Below, in pieces: positions 1 through 12,110 of a DNA stretch of 64,000 nucleotides. Both the position numbers and the translations under genes were made by a program. Under the pieces are notes generated by a model. That model saw nothing but the letters and a program-made list of their open reading frames with translations. It was not told where the DNA came from and did not search any database. Within the stretch, counting starts at the first letter, position 1; each line of letters begins with the position of its first letter. This DNA comes from Lepeophtheirus salmonis. Lineage: Eukaryota; Arthropoda; Copepoda; Siphonostomatoida; Caligidae. The stretch spans positions 14,694,001 through 14,758,000 of the forward strand of contig NC_052136.2 of NCBI RefSeq assembly GCF_016086655.4, written 5' to 3'.

Positions 1-49
1 GCTAATAGTAAAACATCATCATGTTCTTCCTAATCCATTTTCGGCTCAT

Positions 50-430
50 TCACTTCTTGTTCCAAGTCCTTATTAAACAACCAAGGAAGTTATTGTTTTC
101 TTTATCTTCAATTTGAACTGCTGATGATCCAATATGGATCCCATCAGCTTCGCCAAGGATAACTAATCGGAATCGATTTATTCAATAAACACTAGTTGGA
201 TGCTTATTGGAGACTCCAGAGGCTCTCAAACGTGAGAAAAAGTTTTCCAAACAATCCTGATTTAACCGGGAAGTAAGGATGTATTTTATTCCAGATGATT
301 CCCTCAAATCTTCGAACATTTTTTCAAAAGATTAGCCACAGCACAAGTCATGGCACTTCTTTTACGAGTATCCATCTTACGAGTGAGAAATTCTGGAAGA
401 TTTTCGAAGAGGAAAACGTGTGGATATCCA
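50..430 (-). pseudogene. P-element/THAP9-like transposase, C-terminal relic
   Basis: Read on the minus strand, positions 319 to 50 give a frame with ILTSRLNQDCLENFFSRLRA followed by SNKHPTS and, after one stop, NRFRLVILGE. The order 'LTSRLNQD-LE-FFS-R...HP...R-R-LILG' is, as I recall it, a signature of the C-terminal part of P-element and THAP9-type transposases. A further stretch upstream (about 306-375) is in another frame, so at least one frameshift and one in-frame stop separate the pieces, and a second stop lies at 50-52. The rest of the gene would lie upstream at higher coordinates, but I see no matching sequence there, and the copy may continue past the left edge. It is a dead fragment of a DNA transposon, unless it belongs to a domesticated THAP9-like gene with exons outside the window. 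Confidence 0.6.
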
Positions 431-1165
431 ATTCTTTTTAAATTTATGTCATGTAATTTTGTAAAATATATGATTTTATGAAAAAATATATTAGGTTCTA
501 AGTAAGGTCCTTCATTTTACTCAATTTTTGGTGCTTAAATACCTTTTTTATCAATTATTATGAAGCTCAAGTGGTATACCATTCATTTTCAAATGCTGAA
601 ATGTATGTATCAATTTTTTATTTTATTTGATTTTCATCTATAGACTTCTTTCATGTCAAAATATGACACTGAATCTGAGTTATACCCTAAAAACTTGATT
701 TTTTTAAAACTTTAAAGGCTAAACCTGTAAAGGTTGAAAAGTTTAATGATGATATTTGTATTCTACTGCTTGAATAACAATAACAAATGTGAGGTTCTGC
801 CTGCGGGTGCTCTAAGACCTTCCTTTTGTTGCATATTGTTATTATTCTTCCATTTTTGAGCAGGGAACACGTCATATGAATCGATATAATTTTCAGGATT
901 TCTTTTCTAGAAAAGGTCATTCGTCTCAAATTATAGTGCAGAGGAAAAATTTAATTTTTTTGCGGCCCTGTATCGTATTGAGTAGTTACATGTGAGTGTG
1001 TGGATGAAAAACAGAGAGTAACACTGAGGTTTTCTTAGGGAGTTATCTTCCATACTATTTATAATGGACCACCCCTAATTACTCTGGGTAATGATGTGCA
1101 ATAAAATATGGGCAATAGTAGTGCTAGAATATAATAAAACAAGGCAATTGAGCTTTAAAAATTTT
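431..1165. other. Non-coding AT-rich stretch
   Basis: No recognisable gene. About 850-930, on the minus strand, matches a dispersed repeat built around 'TTCTCCTCAAGAAT' plus 'AGAAATCCT', also found near 2760-2810, 23690-23750, 31925-32010 and 59925-60010. The 80-codon minus frame at 687-929 lies across this repeat and has no familiar features. Confidence 0.4.
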
Positions 1166-1169
1166 ATAT

Positions 1170-1355
1170 ACGGTAAGGTTTAAGTCCTTTTATTCGGTTG
1201 TCCCATTTGATATTTAATAGGTCACCATTGTTCTTAATACTAATCAAAAAATGGTTTTCATTAACATAAAGCTTGGTTGCTTAGTTCCCAAAATGGACAA
1301 CATCAAAATCGTAACGTTAGGTGAAAGCGGTCTATAAGCCAACTTAATTTGTCAA
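1170..1355 (+). repeat. Dispersed repeat family 1, copy a
   Basis: Shares a colinear series of blocks with 14015-14235 and 54355-54545: 'TTTAAGTCCTT', then 'TTGGTTGCTTAG' with 'AAAATGG', then a TCAACA/ATCAAA-type block. Copies are strongly diverged. No coding capacity or clear terminal repeats are seen, so the class is unknown. Confidence 0.45.
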
Positions 1356-1844
1356 AAAAAAAAAAAAAAATGATCACGTTGTCCTTATTACGCCACTCAG
1401 TTTATAATTTAGGAACATTATAACGGTTCTCTATGAGAGGGATCAAAGCTAAATACCAAACGGCCAAATGATGACCACATAATCAATGCTTGTCCAAAGT
1501 TGTTGGAGACTTTTAGATTTAGAAAAGACCATCTTGCAGGGGGAAAATTTTCAAGTTGACAAGGAATCTACTCAACTCACTGAGACATTCCCCATTTGGT
1601 TTATAGCTTACCTAAGGACAGTTTCTAAATTAATAAAATTATTTATCCAAACATGGTCTCATAAAAAACACGAAGTATTTCCCTATTAAATCTTATATTT
1701 GTTCATAGTGTAGATGGATGAATAATGAAATGAACAACAGGAGCTCAACATAACATAATCATACAGTACACCAATAAATTATGTAAATCTATTTACTCTG
1801 TTGGAAGTTCATCCATCTCCACGGAAACACATACATAAATAAAA

Positions 1845-2100
1845 AAATTGAAAACTATTCAATAAATAGGGATGAAATGATACAAATCCTAATGCTACAG
1901 TATGTTAGACCATCCCTTTTTCGGGATGATATTTTTTTTTCTTTGGAAAAAGACCTTCTTAGCTGGTGAGAACAATAAAAGACTGACTTTGTCAAAATTT
2001 GTAACCTCTCAGGCCATTTTGGCGTAATACAGGCCATTTTACTTTAAAAAAAGGGGGCTTTTTGGGTGGAAATAGGGCATTTTGACTAAAAATAGGAGTA
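1845..2100 (+). repeat. Dispersed repeat family 2, copy a
   Basis: Two 'GGCCATTTT' blocks separated by about 15 bases, followed by an AAAAAAGGGGGCTTT stretch and a 'TGGGTGGAAAT' block. The same order is visible at 42700-42960, and in the opposite orientation at 43200-43390 and 57800-57960. In the 42.7-kb copy the match includes the preceding 'ACAATAAAA' block, so the repeat is at least 250 bp. Non-coding, class unknown. Confidence 0.5.
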
Positions 2101-3375
2101 ATTCACAGTTTGATGCCTAAAAACTATGACAATGTCTGTTTTTTGATTGTTTCTGATGATAGAGAACAAATATTAAGCTAAGAAGGGGGCAGTCTAGTGT
2201 ACACAGTTTATGTAATATTAATGAAGATCCCCTGACAAATTTTTAAATATATATTTTTACTTAATTTATAATAAATGCATTGACTCATAGAATTGAGAGT
2301 AAAACAGTTTCACGGATAGAGCCATTAAGTTTGTTTTATGATATGTCTGGACTTTGCAAAAATGTTGTGTATACATAAATGAGCAATAAAAGCGCGATTA
2401 TAGAAACAGAAACATTGACTCTTGGGACACAAAAATAGTATTTCCACTCCTTAAGATTCATAGGCAATTAAAGCTACATTCTAAAGGGAGCATCTGGCTA
2501 CCTTATCTTAGGGATAGTTGAACGTGTTTCAATAATAATAATGTTTCACTTAGTACTAAGACGATTGGAAACGGAATCCATTTCAGACTTGAGAATCGAT
2601 ACCATGACTATCTTAAATCTATTTTTTTAAATTCAACTATGACATAATAATAACACGAAGTCTATTATTATACTTGTAAAAAATAGGACATTAGACGAGC
2701 ACTAGACTGTTTTTAGTTGCAAGCTGAACAGGGGTATTTATATTGCAAAACTGTTATCACTATTCTTTAATTCTTGAGAAGGGAACATCTAAGTATAAAG
2801 TACCCGTACTCATGAAGAAGTCTAGAGATGGGATACATGTGAGAGGGTGAGGAGAAGGCGGGGTGAGACATATGGTATAACTAAGGTTGATTATTTTGGT
2901 AAGGATACAAAAGCGTGTGAGGAGAAGGGAATAAATACTTATGGCATCATTGATTAAATAATATACATCTTCTTCTATCAATCAAGAACGTCATCATTCC
3001 CACCTTTATTATTCAATATTAATATAATATTAGATGCTGATAGTCGATAGAGAACTGAATAAAATGCCTAAAATAACGTCGCCTTCTGTCTGGATTTCTG
3101 GAAATGGAGACCCAGGAATTTGGAAAATACTTACCGGATGTGAAACAGATGGCTTGTCGGATTTATCGATATAAGTGTGCCTTTAGTCCCCTGTCTAGAA
3201 TTCCACGCCACTCATTATCCTCATCTCATATCAAGAGCATGGATATAAGTATAAAATATTTACTAATTTCGAAATGGAACTCTGAATTTTGTACCATCTA
3301 ATAGTAAGTATTCATTTAAAAAAAAATCTAACCATAAAATATGATTCTATTTTAGATGAAAATATCAAAAATTAT
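2101..3375. other. Non-coding stretch, no gene recognised
   Basis: Contains a short minus-strand copy of the 'TTCTTGAGAAGGGAACA' dispersed repeat near 2760-2810. A frame through 3060-3300 is open for some 60 codons in two frames but shows no domain and no adjoining exon signal that I trust. Confidence 0.35.
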
Positions 3376-3380
3376 GATAC

Positions 3381-3650
3381 AAAACTCATTAAATGGCAAA
3401 AACAAGTGCTTAAATGGTCACAACAACGGGAGTAGTAGCTTTGGATGGTTCGCAACTAGTTTGTTTGACACTAGTTTATCACTTAAAGACTTGGGTATGA
3501 TCGTTAGGTTTTCCAATATTACTTTTTTATCACTTAAGGATTAGTTATGGTTGATAAGGCCCAAGAAATGGTGTTCAGAAAACTCATAAAAGGCAAAAAC
3601 AACTGCTTATTTGGTCACACCAACGAGGGTAGTTGCATTGGGTGTAGCAT
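3381..3650 (+). repeat. Local tandem duplication, period about 198 bp
   Basis: The segment starting 'AAAACTCATTAAATGGCAAA' at 3381 recurs from 3579 as 'AAAACTCATAAAAGGCAAA', and both run on through 'TGGTCACA-CAACG-G' and 'TAGT-GC-TTGG'. Inside the unit, 'TTATCACTTAA' at about 3477 and 3527 makes a smaller 50-bp duplication. The copies have diverged by substitutions and small gaps. Confidence 0.7.
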
Positions 3651-3659
3651 TATAATTAG

Positions 3660-4690
3660 CAATTATGTGTATCCTTCATGATAATAGTATGTTGTTATAT
3701 AAGCATAAATAACAGGGAAATAATATTTTTTGATGATCTTAATAAGGAGTAATATCGCCGGACATTACTACATAATTATCTTTTTGCTCTAAATCTTTAC
3801 TATGGATTTAATTCTAACATTTTTTTATTAGTATATTTATTGTCTTATTTTATGATTTTGACATTTACTTTATTATTAATAATTAGTTAGATCTCATCGG
3901 TAGAGATATATCTATCCTGTGCACAATTGTATATAGTAACTTCCACATGAAGAAAAAGGGGTGATTATCTTTTGTTTAAACTGCACGTCTGGCTTGTGTT
4001 TTGCAACCTAAAGTTATGACATATTTAACAGGATTCCGATGTCAGAACAAGAAAATATTATTTGGATCAATCTATTATTCTGTATTTGTTATTTATTGTT
4101 ATTATTAGTTATATGATTACAATTGTTTAATTTTGTATATTTAACATAAATGTATGATGGTTTATTTTTTAGTATGTAGATTATATTTAATTTAAGCCTT
4201 CTTTTTTAAACTTGGAACTTCAAATATATTTCGAAATGTTGTACTTTGACGTTTCATTACTTATTATTCTGAGAATATGGTTCATAATGATTTACAATTT
4301 CATGGAGTGTTACGTTTTCAAATATACTGTAATGGATAAAAAAGGGCCTAAGTCAATTAATTATACATAGTATATCTTCATTAAACATTTTGCTAATAAA
4401 TATTTTCGTTAAATCCTCAGAAATCATAATAAAGCAGGCAGCGGATAATCACATCAGTATTTTAAACAATGATATCATATAAGAAATTATGTGTGTTCGA
4501 TGTATAAATAGGGGAGGCTGTTAAATCATGAAAATGAGCAAATTAAATTTTAGCCCAACTTTTTTGATGCAAAATGTAGTTTTAAGAACTACGAAAAAAA
4601 ACAAAAATCCTACTTTTTTACCAATGAAAACGTATTTTTTTAATCAATTTTCAAAGTAATAATAAAAAAATTGCAAATGCAGTGATCAAT
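3660..4690. other. Non-coding AT-rich stretch
   Basis: I see nothing assignable here, only long A/T runs and short frames. Confidence 0.4.
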
Positions 4691-4696
4691 ATCACA

Positions 4697-4731
4697 AGGT
4701 CATATAAAAGGTCAAAGGTCACTAAAGGTCA
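4697..4731 (+). promoter_or_regulatory. Cluster of four AGGTCA half-sites (possible nuclear-receptor element)
   Basis: AGGTCA occurs at 4697-4702, 4709-4714, 4716-4721 and 4726-4731, all in the same orientation, giving spacings of 6, 1 and 4 bases. AGGTCA direct repeats spaced by 1 or 4 are classic nuclear-receptor dimer sites. No promoter or gene is seen nearby, and such motifs are also part of some invertebrate repeats, so this may be repeat-borne rather than functional. Confidence 0.25.
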
Positions 4732-4794
4732 ATTTCTTCTAAATTTGTTATTTTAGCGTGTGTATTAGGTTATCCAATTTTTAGAATGACCCGT

Positions 4795-5407
4795 TAATTC
4801 GATCTGCTGCGATATTAGCAAATGTCCCTACTGTATCATTCTGCCAGTTGAAGATAGGGGCAACAGTAAAGGTCTACTCATCAGAAAAGATTACAATGAG
4901 TCCACAAGTTCCCTTGAGGTACTACAGGATCTTTTTGCACGCTCCACACTGCCATTTCTCGCTGTTTTTTGTTTTTTTGCAGCAAAGACCGCAGAATACA
5001 CCGCACATACTTTTCTTCTGCCTTTTTTTAGAATCCTGGACATCGCTGATTGGGATATGTTCATCTTCCTGGTCATGTCAGCAATTGAGCAATTCGGATT
5101 TTTCTTGAAGGCCAACTTCAGGCGGTTGACAGACACAGAGGGGTTCCCTACCTGCTCTTGGAGAGTGTTTGAGGTCCTCCCCGACCTTCAAGCGCACGGA
5201 GACATTGTAAATATTCTTCATCGAGGATCCAGTCTGCTCCGGGATGTCCTCGTGGGACAATATTACGTAGAGAATCGCTGCAATCTCAATCCTCTTAAAG
5301 TACTGTGTGCTCTTTGTGGCTACTAGGCAATGTTTTTCTAAGCTAATTATGTGTTTTGCAACATTGCTTATCGGAATATTGTAAATAAATGACTCATAAC
5401 CTCTCAA
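4795..5407 (-). pseudogene. Tc1/mariner transposase, 5' part, frameshifted
   Basis: On the minus strand the N-terminal region reads through residues like KRIEIAAILYVILSHEDIPE (first helix-turn-helix). It then shifts frame into VNRLKLAFKKNPNCSIADM and MNISQSAMSRILKKG, which is the second DNA-binding segment typical of Tc1/mariner transposases. A further frame change leads to the first catalytic block, VIFSDE followed by a stop and TFTV (normally FSDEK-FTV), then NWQNDTV. The copy ends near 4795, so the second and third catalytic residues and the C-terminus are missing. At least two frameshifts and a stop make it non-functional. Terminal inverted repeats were not identified. Confidence 0.8.
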
Positions 5408-8300
5408 AATTTACATAATAGAGATAAGTAAATAATAATGTTTGGCCCGGTAACTATGTTTATTATAGCCGTTACGAAACAAGAATATAAATAGGACGCG
5501 TTATATCCCTTTTATGGGCTATTCAACACCTGTTTTTCTTTTGCTATCTAGATTCCTACCTCCTACCATTTTACTTTGTAGTTTTTTTGCATACATATGA
5601 TTTTTGAGCCTGTTCTTAGTGTCTTTTTTGAGATAAAAAAGTAAAATAATGATTATAAGAATACAAATATCACTTCCGGAAGAAGAAGATGAAGGTGCTC
5701 ACTCACTTACTCCTAATTTTCTAATTAGCATAACGAGGAAATTTAAGTAGAGAGTGAAAAAGAGTTATATTAATAAAAATTCTCTCTCTTCTTTGAGCTC
5801 TTTTTGACGCTCTGCGTGACTTCCTCTTCAAATAAATATAATTTATAGATGGTTAAGCTTGGTTGACCCCATTCAATTAGATGGAATTTCTTCGTATGTA
5901 AAGAAGTTAGATAGAATTGAAGACAAATTGAATTTTTAGTTTGAGTGGGTAGGACGATATACTCCTATCATATAAATTTACACTTTAATTTTTGGCAGAT
6001 GTCAATTTTTTAAAACTCATAAGTATTGTTGGATCCCTTTCGAAATACAAGAGAGGACATAATTTATCATTTTTTCTCATGGCGTATACAATTCTTTATT
6101 TTTTTTTGCATAATTCCCCTTGAGAGTTCAATTAAAAGGGTGGTTTTGTTCAGCTTGTGTCGTTAGTTAAAGAGTCATTAATGGCACACTCAACGTTCCA
6201 AGCGGTAAAAAAGTACAATTTTTTTGGTGGAAATTGATCACATGGTCATCTTTTGGCACTTGGTTTATCGCTTTATTGTGTTCTAATCTTTTATTGGCTG
6301 AATCTGGATTAGTTTTTGTTGAGCTGTAAACATCATACTATTATGAATTGAATAGTAGGCCCAAGTTGGGAATAATTGGCTAACTACCAATTTTTTTTTT
6401 TAATGGTTGAGAAATTAAATAAACATAACATCCGTACGGATCAGATCGATAGGGTAATTCAAAGAAGCTGAGAGAAAAATGAAGGAAATATCCACTATTC
6501 ACTTACATAATTGGATATTGTATATTCATTTAAGAAATTTTTAGAGATAAAAGATAAATCATCATTTTTCCAAATACTTTTGAAAAAAAAAAAAAAAAAA
6601 AATAATTTATAAAACAATAATTCTTATATAAATGCTAATACTATTTTTCCATCAATCCTTTTTTTTGAAATATTGAGCATTTATATTGCTTGAGGTTTCT
6701 GCATGATTCATATAAAGTAAATAATATCCATGCCTATTTACCTCCGCACTTAGAAAATAAAAAAAATGCAGGGGACGCGCAACAGGGGGGGGGGCAAGGG
6801 AGCCATGGCCACCCCACTTTTTAAGAAGGTATATATGACTAGGATAAACATATTTTGATTTCTAAAAAAAGGAGCAATTACTTTCCGTTTAAGGGGGTAG
6901 AGTGTAAATATTTCAATAACAAGAGCTATTATCAAATTTTATCTAACTTGGACAACATTTTTTTTATACACATACTATAATTTTATATTCCCTACTACTA
7001 AAAAAATAGTAAAGGAATGTGTGTACAAATTTGGAGACGTATAAATTCATTTTTTATTAAAAAACTGATAATTTCAATCGAATGATGTGTTGAAATGTGT
7101 AAATAATTTTTCAGTCTCTGCCATAATGGATTAATTCATTCTTACCTCAATTATCCTTGAAACAGAAGGAAGCTATAACCCTAAACTTATTCAAAAATTC
7201 ATTGGTAAATCCTCTAAACTTTTACGAATTAAATGATTATTTTTTAACAAAATAATACTTAATTAAAAATTGTAAAGCTCTTGATGTCAATTTTACGCGT
7301 ATGTCTTTTGGATTACATCCGAGTTATAATTCGTTCCTCCCTCCCATATACATTTCCTACTGGATTAATCTATCCAGCTAAAGTCGAAACATAAAAAAAA
7401 CGACTCTACACGGCGAAATATATATGTATCTACATGAGTACAAATTCGTACATGGAGTCTAATCTTATAAAACCTCCTCCCAGACTTATTTCTCCCTGAA
7501 ATTAAATAAACGATAATATCCTACTGAGCGAAAAAATAATAAATTTTATGTTTCAAAACCCCCCTCCAATGTGTGCAATCATGTTTAAAGAAGATTGAAA
7601 TGAGAGGGCTTCCATGTACTGTCGTTATTCTATGTACAAAACATACTACGTATACATATATTGTTTTCATTTAAGGGGAACTCCATATTTGGAAGCAGTA
7701 GAGATAGATAGATAGAGATGGAAAATATTTCTATTATTTTTACTCAGAAATAACCTCAGAATTTATTTGATTACTTTATCTATTTTAAATGTAGATTCGA
7801 GTGGATTTCATGCTTCGATAATTATTATTTTTTTGTATTTTTTTTTTGTTAGAGGTTGTGTGTAAGGAGTTAAATGTTCCGTAACGAATTTTATGTACAG
7901 TTACTGTCTTTATTATGAGTTCTTTGAAGTTAAACAATATTTTGAATATGATTATTCTAACGTGCGTAGGTACGTATTGTCTTGATAAAGAGTTTCAATC
8001 ATGGCTCAACGGTCGTTAAAATTAGCTTCTACAGAAGAATTTTTTTTTTCAATAGCTGAGAATAACACAAATATTGGATCATTTTTAAAATGGCGGAGGA
8101 TTAGTTTATAGTTTTTTTTTTTTTTGGTTTTATAATAAGGAGTACAAAAAGAAAGTAATGTATTTTCCGTGAAACACAATTTATATTTACAACTAAAAAT
8201 TGAATTTGCTAATTTTGTCTTTAAAAAATACATCTTACTTAAAAATTATTCCTAATATTAGTTTTCTATGTTTATTCGACGTAGGAGACGTTGAAATCCC
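5408..8300. other. Non-coding stretch with homopolymers
   Basis: No gene recognised. Includes an A-run near 6583-6602, a G-run with 'GGGGGGGGCAAGGGAGCCATGG' character near 6785-6808, a short GATA run near 7703-7720 and a T-run near 8111-8125. The minus frame at 6750-6935 crosses the G-rich block and has no recognisable domain. Confidence 0.4.
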
Positions 8301-8307
8301 TCACTCA

Positions 8308-8815
8308 AAAACAGTACCATCATCGATTTTTTTTTCAAATTTGTCACATATTTTAATATTAGATCAAACTCAAAAATCCAAAATGTCAGCCTTTTTTTTC
8401 TTTCGGATCAGGATTAAGGGATTTATTATGGTTTGGGCCTCAACACCACCTACCAAATTTTTAAATCATTGTATTTTGAATATTTTGATGATATCGATCT
8501 ACTTTTATGTTGTATTTTAATGTATAAGCCAATAAAATGAGTTTTTACACATAAGGTCAGGAGGTCAATATTTTGACCTAAAAAATCAAACATGTTCATA
8601 TTCAATTTCACTCAAATTTTTATATGTTAATTTGTAATGTGTTATAAATATATACTGTAAGTGTTTAGAGATGTATTCGATCCCACTTTAGAACCTTCTT
8701 AATCCTGAACCGAACGACAAAAAAGGCTGACATTTTGGATTCTTGAGTTTTTAACTTGTATTAAAATATGGGACAAATTTAAAAAAAAATCGAAGATGGT
8801 ACTGTAAAAAAAAAT
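8308..8815. repeat. Long inverted repeat, arms about 110 bp
   Basis: The arm at 8308-8417 ('ACAGTACCATCATCGATTTT' through 'CCAAAATGTCAGCC' to 'TCAGGATTAA') is repeated in reverse complement at 8699-8810 with a few substitutions, around a loop of about 280 bp. Either two copies of one repeat inserted head to head, or this is a foldback element. A frame through the first arm and loop contains IMVWAS, weakly like the MVW block between the first and second catalytic residues of Tc1/mariner transposases, but this is not enough for assignment. The loop carries AGGTCA half-sites at 8554 and 8562 and TGACCT at 8574. Confidence 0.8.
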
Positions 8816-8819
8816 GTCC

Positions 8820-11155
8820 GATTTTGGATTGATTTCACTTGGAATGCTCCAATTTGAAACCCAAATCTCCTTTGTATATAAGGTAGGCATTACGTAGCCA
8901 TACCGTCTAAATACAGGTCACCTTGCACAAACCCAACTTTATTTGTTTTAAAACGGACTAGCGTGGCTCTTGAGTTTGAATGATTATGAGGTTTGGATCA
9001 GAGATAAAAAAATGTAGGAAGATAAAGCTTTAAAATAAAGTAGCAAAACGCACCTGTTAGCTTGAGTAAATTCCTTGTCTAACTGATCTTTAGGGGTGTA
9101 TTATGATATGATATTGGAGGATATAATATGACTTGATTCTGCTATAGAAATGAAAATTATCTATTTTTCAAATCACACTAGAAGAGATTTAAGATTATGG
9201 CAATAGTTTATTTTTTTAAAAATACATTTTACTATTAAATTAATTATATTGAGGCAAACTATAAAATCTTTATTAGACGGAGATGTTATCACAACAATGA
9301 TTTGGCAAAGAATGCACAAAAAAGAAAAAGAGCACTTACAAAAACCTTTTTTCCTTCTCTAATCTATATTTTTTGCTTAGCTTTACTAATATATTTTTCT
9401 CCACGCAAGATGTCGCTTTTTATAGGACAACATAACAACATGACTTGTTTATTTTTGTCATTTTCTTTAATCATGTAACTAGTAACTTTGTTAATCCAGT
9501 TTAGAGAATAAATTCATAGAGGCTGCACAGTAAGTTATGGTGTATATTCAAGTATACCCAACGCCCCTAGTGGACCAGAAAAGTGTCGCTACGACTTTGC
9601 AAGTATATTGATTATGGGGTTTTGTGCTTTTTTTCATTGAGTGTACTACTAGGTATAAGTGATAAAAAACAGTTGCAAAAATAATATAGCGAGAAAATAT
9701 TAAATATTATTTAGTAAATAACAATGCTAAGTACCAAAATGAAGATCAATATTTGTCTAAATGGGATCTTTTCTGATCGCTTGGCACGTTGAGGTGCATT
9801 GAACATTAATCTATAACTAACTACACAACCTATACGAATATTCATACTATTAATTGATTTAATAAGTTAAATATATGGAGGGAAGGAGAAATTACAAAAA
9901 GTGATAAAATAACTTCATCTGTGGGATCTGAAAAGTAACATTTTGTGATGGGGTTAGTTTTTACGAAGACAAGTAAATATTTTCAAGTTAACGAGCACGT
10001 GCGTCACTTAGTTTTATAGGTTTAGACTATACCAAAGGGATTATAAATTTTTGTAGAGAAAAAGTTTGATATAAATTTTAAAGCCTTTTAATGACATTTT
10101 CTCTAAATACTCTCTTTTATCAGTTGTATCTCCTAATTTCTTGACAATATCACACAACAGACTTAATTTTTCGCTAAATATAATGGATAACTACATATTA
10201 ATCCATGTCTTTCCGAAAGATTTTTTTGTGAAAATAATGGATGAACAGAAAATGAATGTGTGAACGGGTCAAAGCCTGCTCAACCATTCATAAAGTATCT
10301 GTCTAAAAAAGCCATAAACAACGTTCATTTTTGTATCCATCTCCAAGCTTTTTAAAATAATTTATTAATGCATTTAAGAAGTCTATCTTTTGATTATCAT
10401 CAACCAATGGTTCCTAATGACAATATGCTACATATGATACGTCCATAAGCCCCCTTGATACACAAACCTTTTTCTTTCTACAAAAGGAATATATGAAAAT
10501 GAACCATTGTAATATGGGACCATGGTTTTCATCACGCCCAGTTCTCTCATCATTTAAATAAATTTGTATTTAGATTTGGAGACTTTCCAAACTTCATTTT
10601 CTTCCTATTATTCTGCTCCCTCCATATTGTCATGGGGAGTCTTAGAGTGTATGTATGATTATACTAGCCTCAAGAGAACATTTTTATTTTCTTTTTTTTA
10701 AGTAGATGTTCTTTATCGTTATTTTCACGGACATTTATGTTACCGCTCACAGCATTATATACTGGAGTTACACACGGCTGGATTCATCAAAAGGTATTTT
10801 GATGTAAATTTATTGCTAAAAAAGGGGGCTTTGTCCTCATTGTTTGAGTCTCGTTATGACCTTGCATTCTACTACGAAAGGAATGGTATTTTACACATAA
10901 ATTATATTACATATTTACTCTTGAAAGAGAGACTCTCAATAGTATTATGACTATGTATGAGACTATGTCATGAAAAACCTTGCCAAATATGCTAAATTTA
11001 TAATTTCTATATACCTACTTGATGAAAATTTCAATATTTCGTTTCATTATACAATATATTGGACACATTTGCTGATTTATATAACGTTGGACAATTATAT
11101 ACATAGATATATAGAGTGTTCCTTTCGTTATCAATTTTTTAAGTAGTCCCAAATC
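8820..11155. other. Non-coding stretch, no gene recognised
   Basis: I see no protein domain, RNA gene or clear repeat boundary in this AT-rich interval. Confidence 0.4.
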
Positions 11156-11159
11156 ATCT

Positions 11160-12110
11160 CATCTTCGTTTCAGCAGATTTTGTTTCTTTACGTTTTGGTC
11201 TCATCTCATTATATTTCACTTTGTCTCGTTTTAGTCTCGTTTCTTCTTGACTTTGTTTTGTCAAATTTCCCATCGTCTACGTTTCGCTATATTTTTCCTC
11301 GTATTTGTTGGGCCACATTCCGATCCATCCCATTTAAGACCCGTAATCACCAGGGGATACGGCATATTATTAGTGAGTCAACCATAGTCACATCAACCGG
11401 GCCCTAATAAAAAACATCAGGTCCTCACAACAAAACTGTGATTACGATACTTCATTTTATTACGCAAAATTTCGTAGCGTTACATTTTGTTTAGTCAGAT
11501 TCCATCACGTCATCGCACAGTCTCGATTAGTCCTATTTCCTGACGTTTTAGTCACATTTCTCATCTCCTTTTCGTCTAGTCTCGTTCCGACACATTTTAA
11601 CTCGATTTCGTTTCGTCCAATTTTACCTCGTCTCCGGTTTGTGACATTACGTCTCATCTCATTTTACGTATTCGTATTTTGTTTCGTCATATTTCATCAT
11701 GTCTTAGCTTAGTCTCAATTCGTCAGATTTCGTCGCTTCTTCGCCAAGTCTCGTTTAGTCAGATTTTGTCACGTCTGAGCCAAGTCTTGTTTTGTCAGAT
11801 TGCGTCACGTTTATTCCTATTTCGTCACTTATGTTTAATGTAGTCTATTCCAGATAGATTTTGTTGCAATTTAGTCCAATTTTACCTCGTCTTTGTCTTG
11901 TGACTATTTGGTTGATCTCATTTTACTTCGTGACTTCTTCGTTTCGATTTTGTCTAGTCCAATTTTGCCTCGTTTTCGTTTTGTGTCTGTATGTTATATC
12001 TCATTTTACTTAGTGACTTTTTGTATCGTATTCTTTTAATTCCGTTTCTTCTCTTGTCAAAATGAGATTTCATCAGATTCATCTCATTTTTATTTAGTCA
12101 AGAAATCTGG
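11160..12110 (+). repeat. A-poor degenerate array of TCGTTT/GTC-type units
   Basis: Over some 950 bp the plus strand is built from variants of 'GTCTCGTTTTGTCAGATTT' and 'TCGTCACGTCT', with A depleted relative to T, C and G and many CG dinucleotides, unlike the flanks. A longer sub-unit ('GTCCAATTTTACCTCGTCT' then 'TTGTGAC' then 'ATCTCATTTTAC') recurs at about 11615, 11874 and 11957, so spacing is irregular (about 259 and 83 bp). The plus frame at 11180-11407 is a product of this composition. Best described as a degenerate satellite or minisatellite of unknown class. Confidence 0.7.

Noticed and set aside
3104..3301. 65-codon plus frame as a possible exon
   Set aside because: Two frames are open over the same stretch and no splice or domain evidence supports either.
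4848..5326. Plus-strand frames of 86 and 89 codons
   Set aside because: They are antisense shadows of the Tc1/mariner relic on the minus strand.
8200..8520. 106-codon plus frame with IMVWAS, considered as a Tc1/mariner middle fragment
   Set aside because: Only one short motif fits and no catalytic acid or flanking block is seen; it overlaps an inverted repeat.
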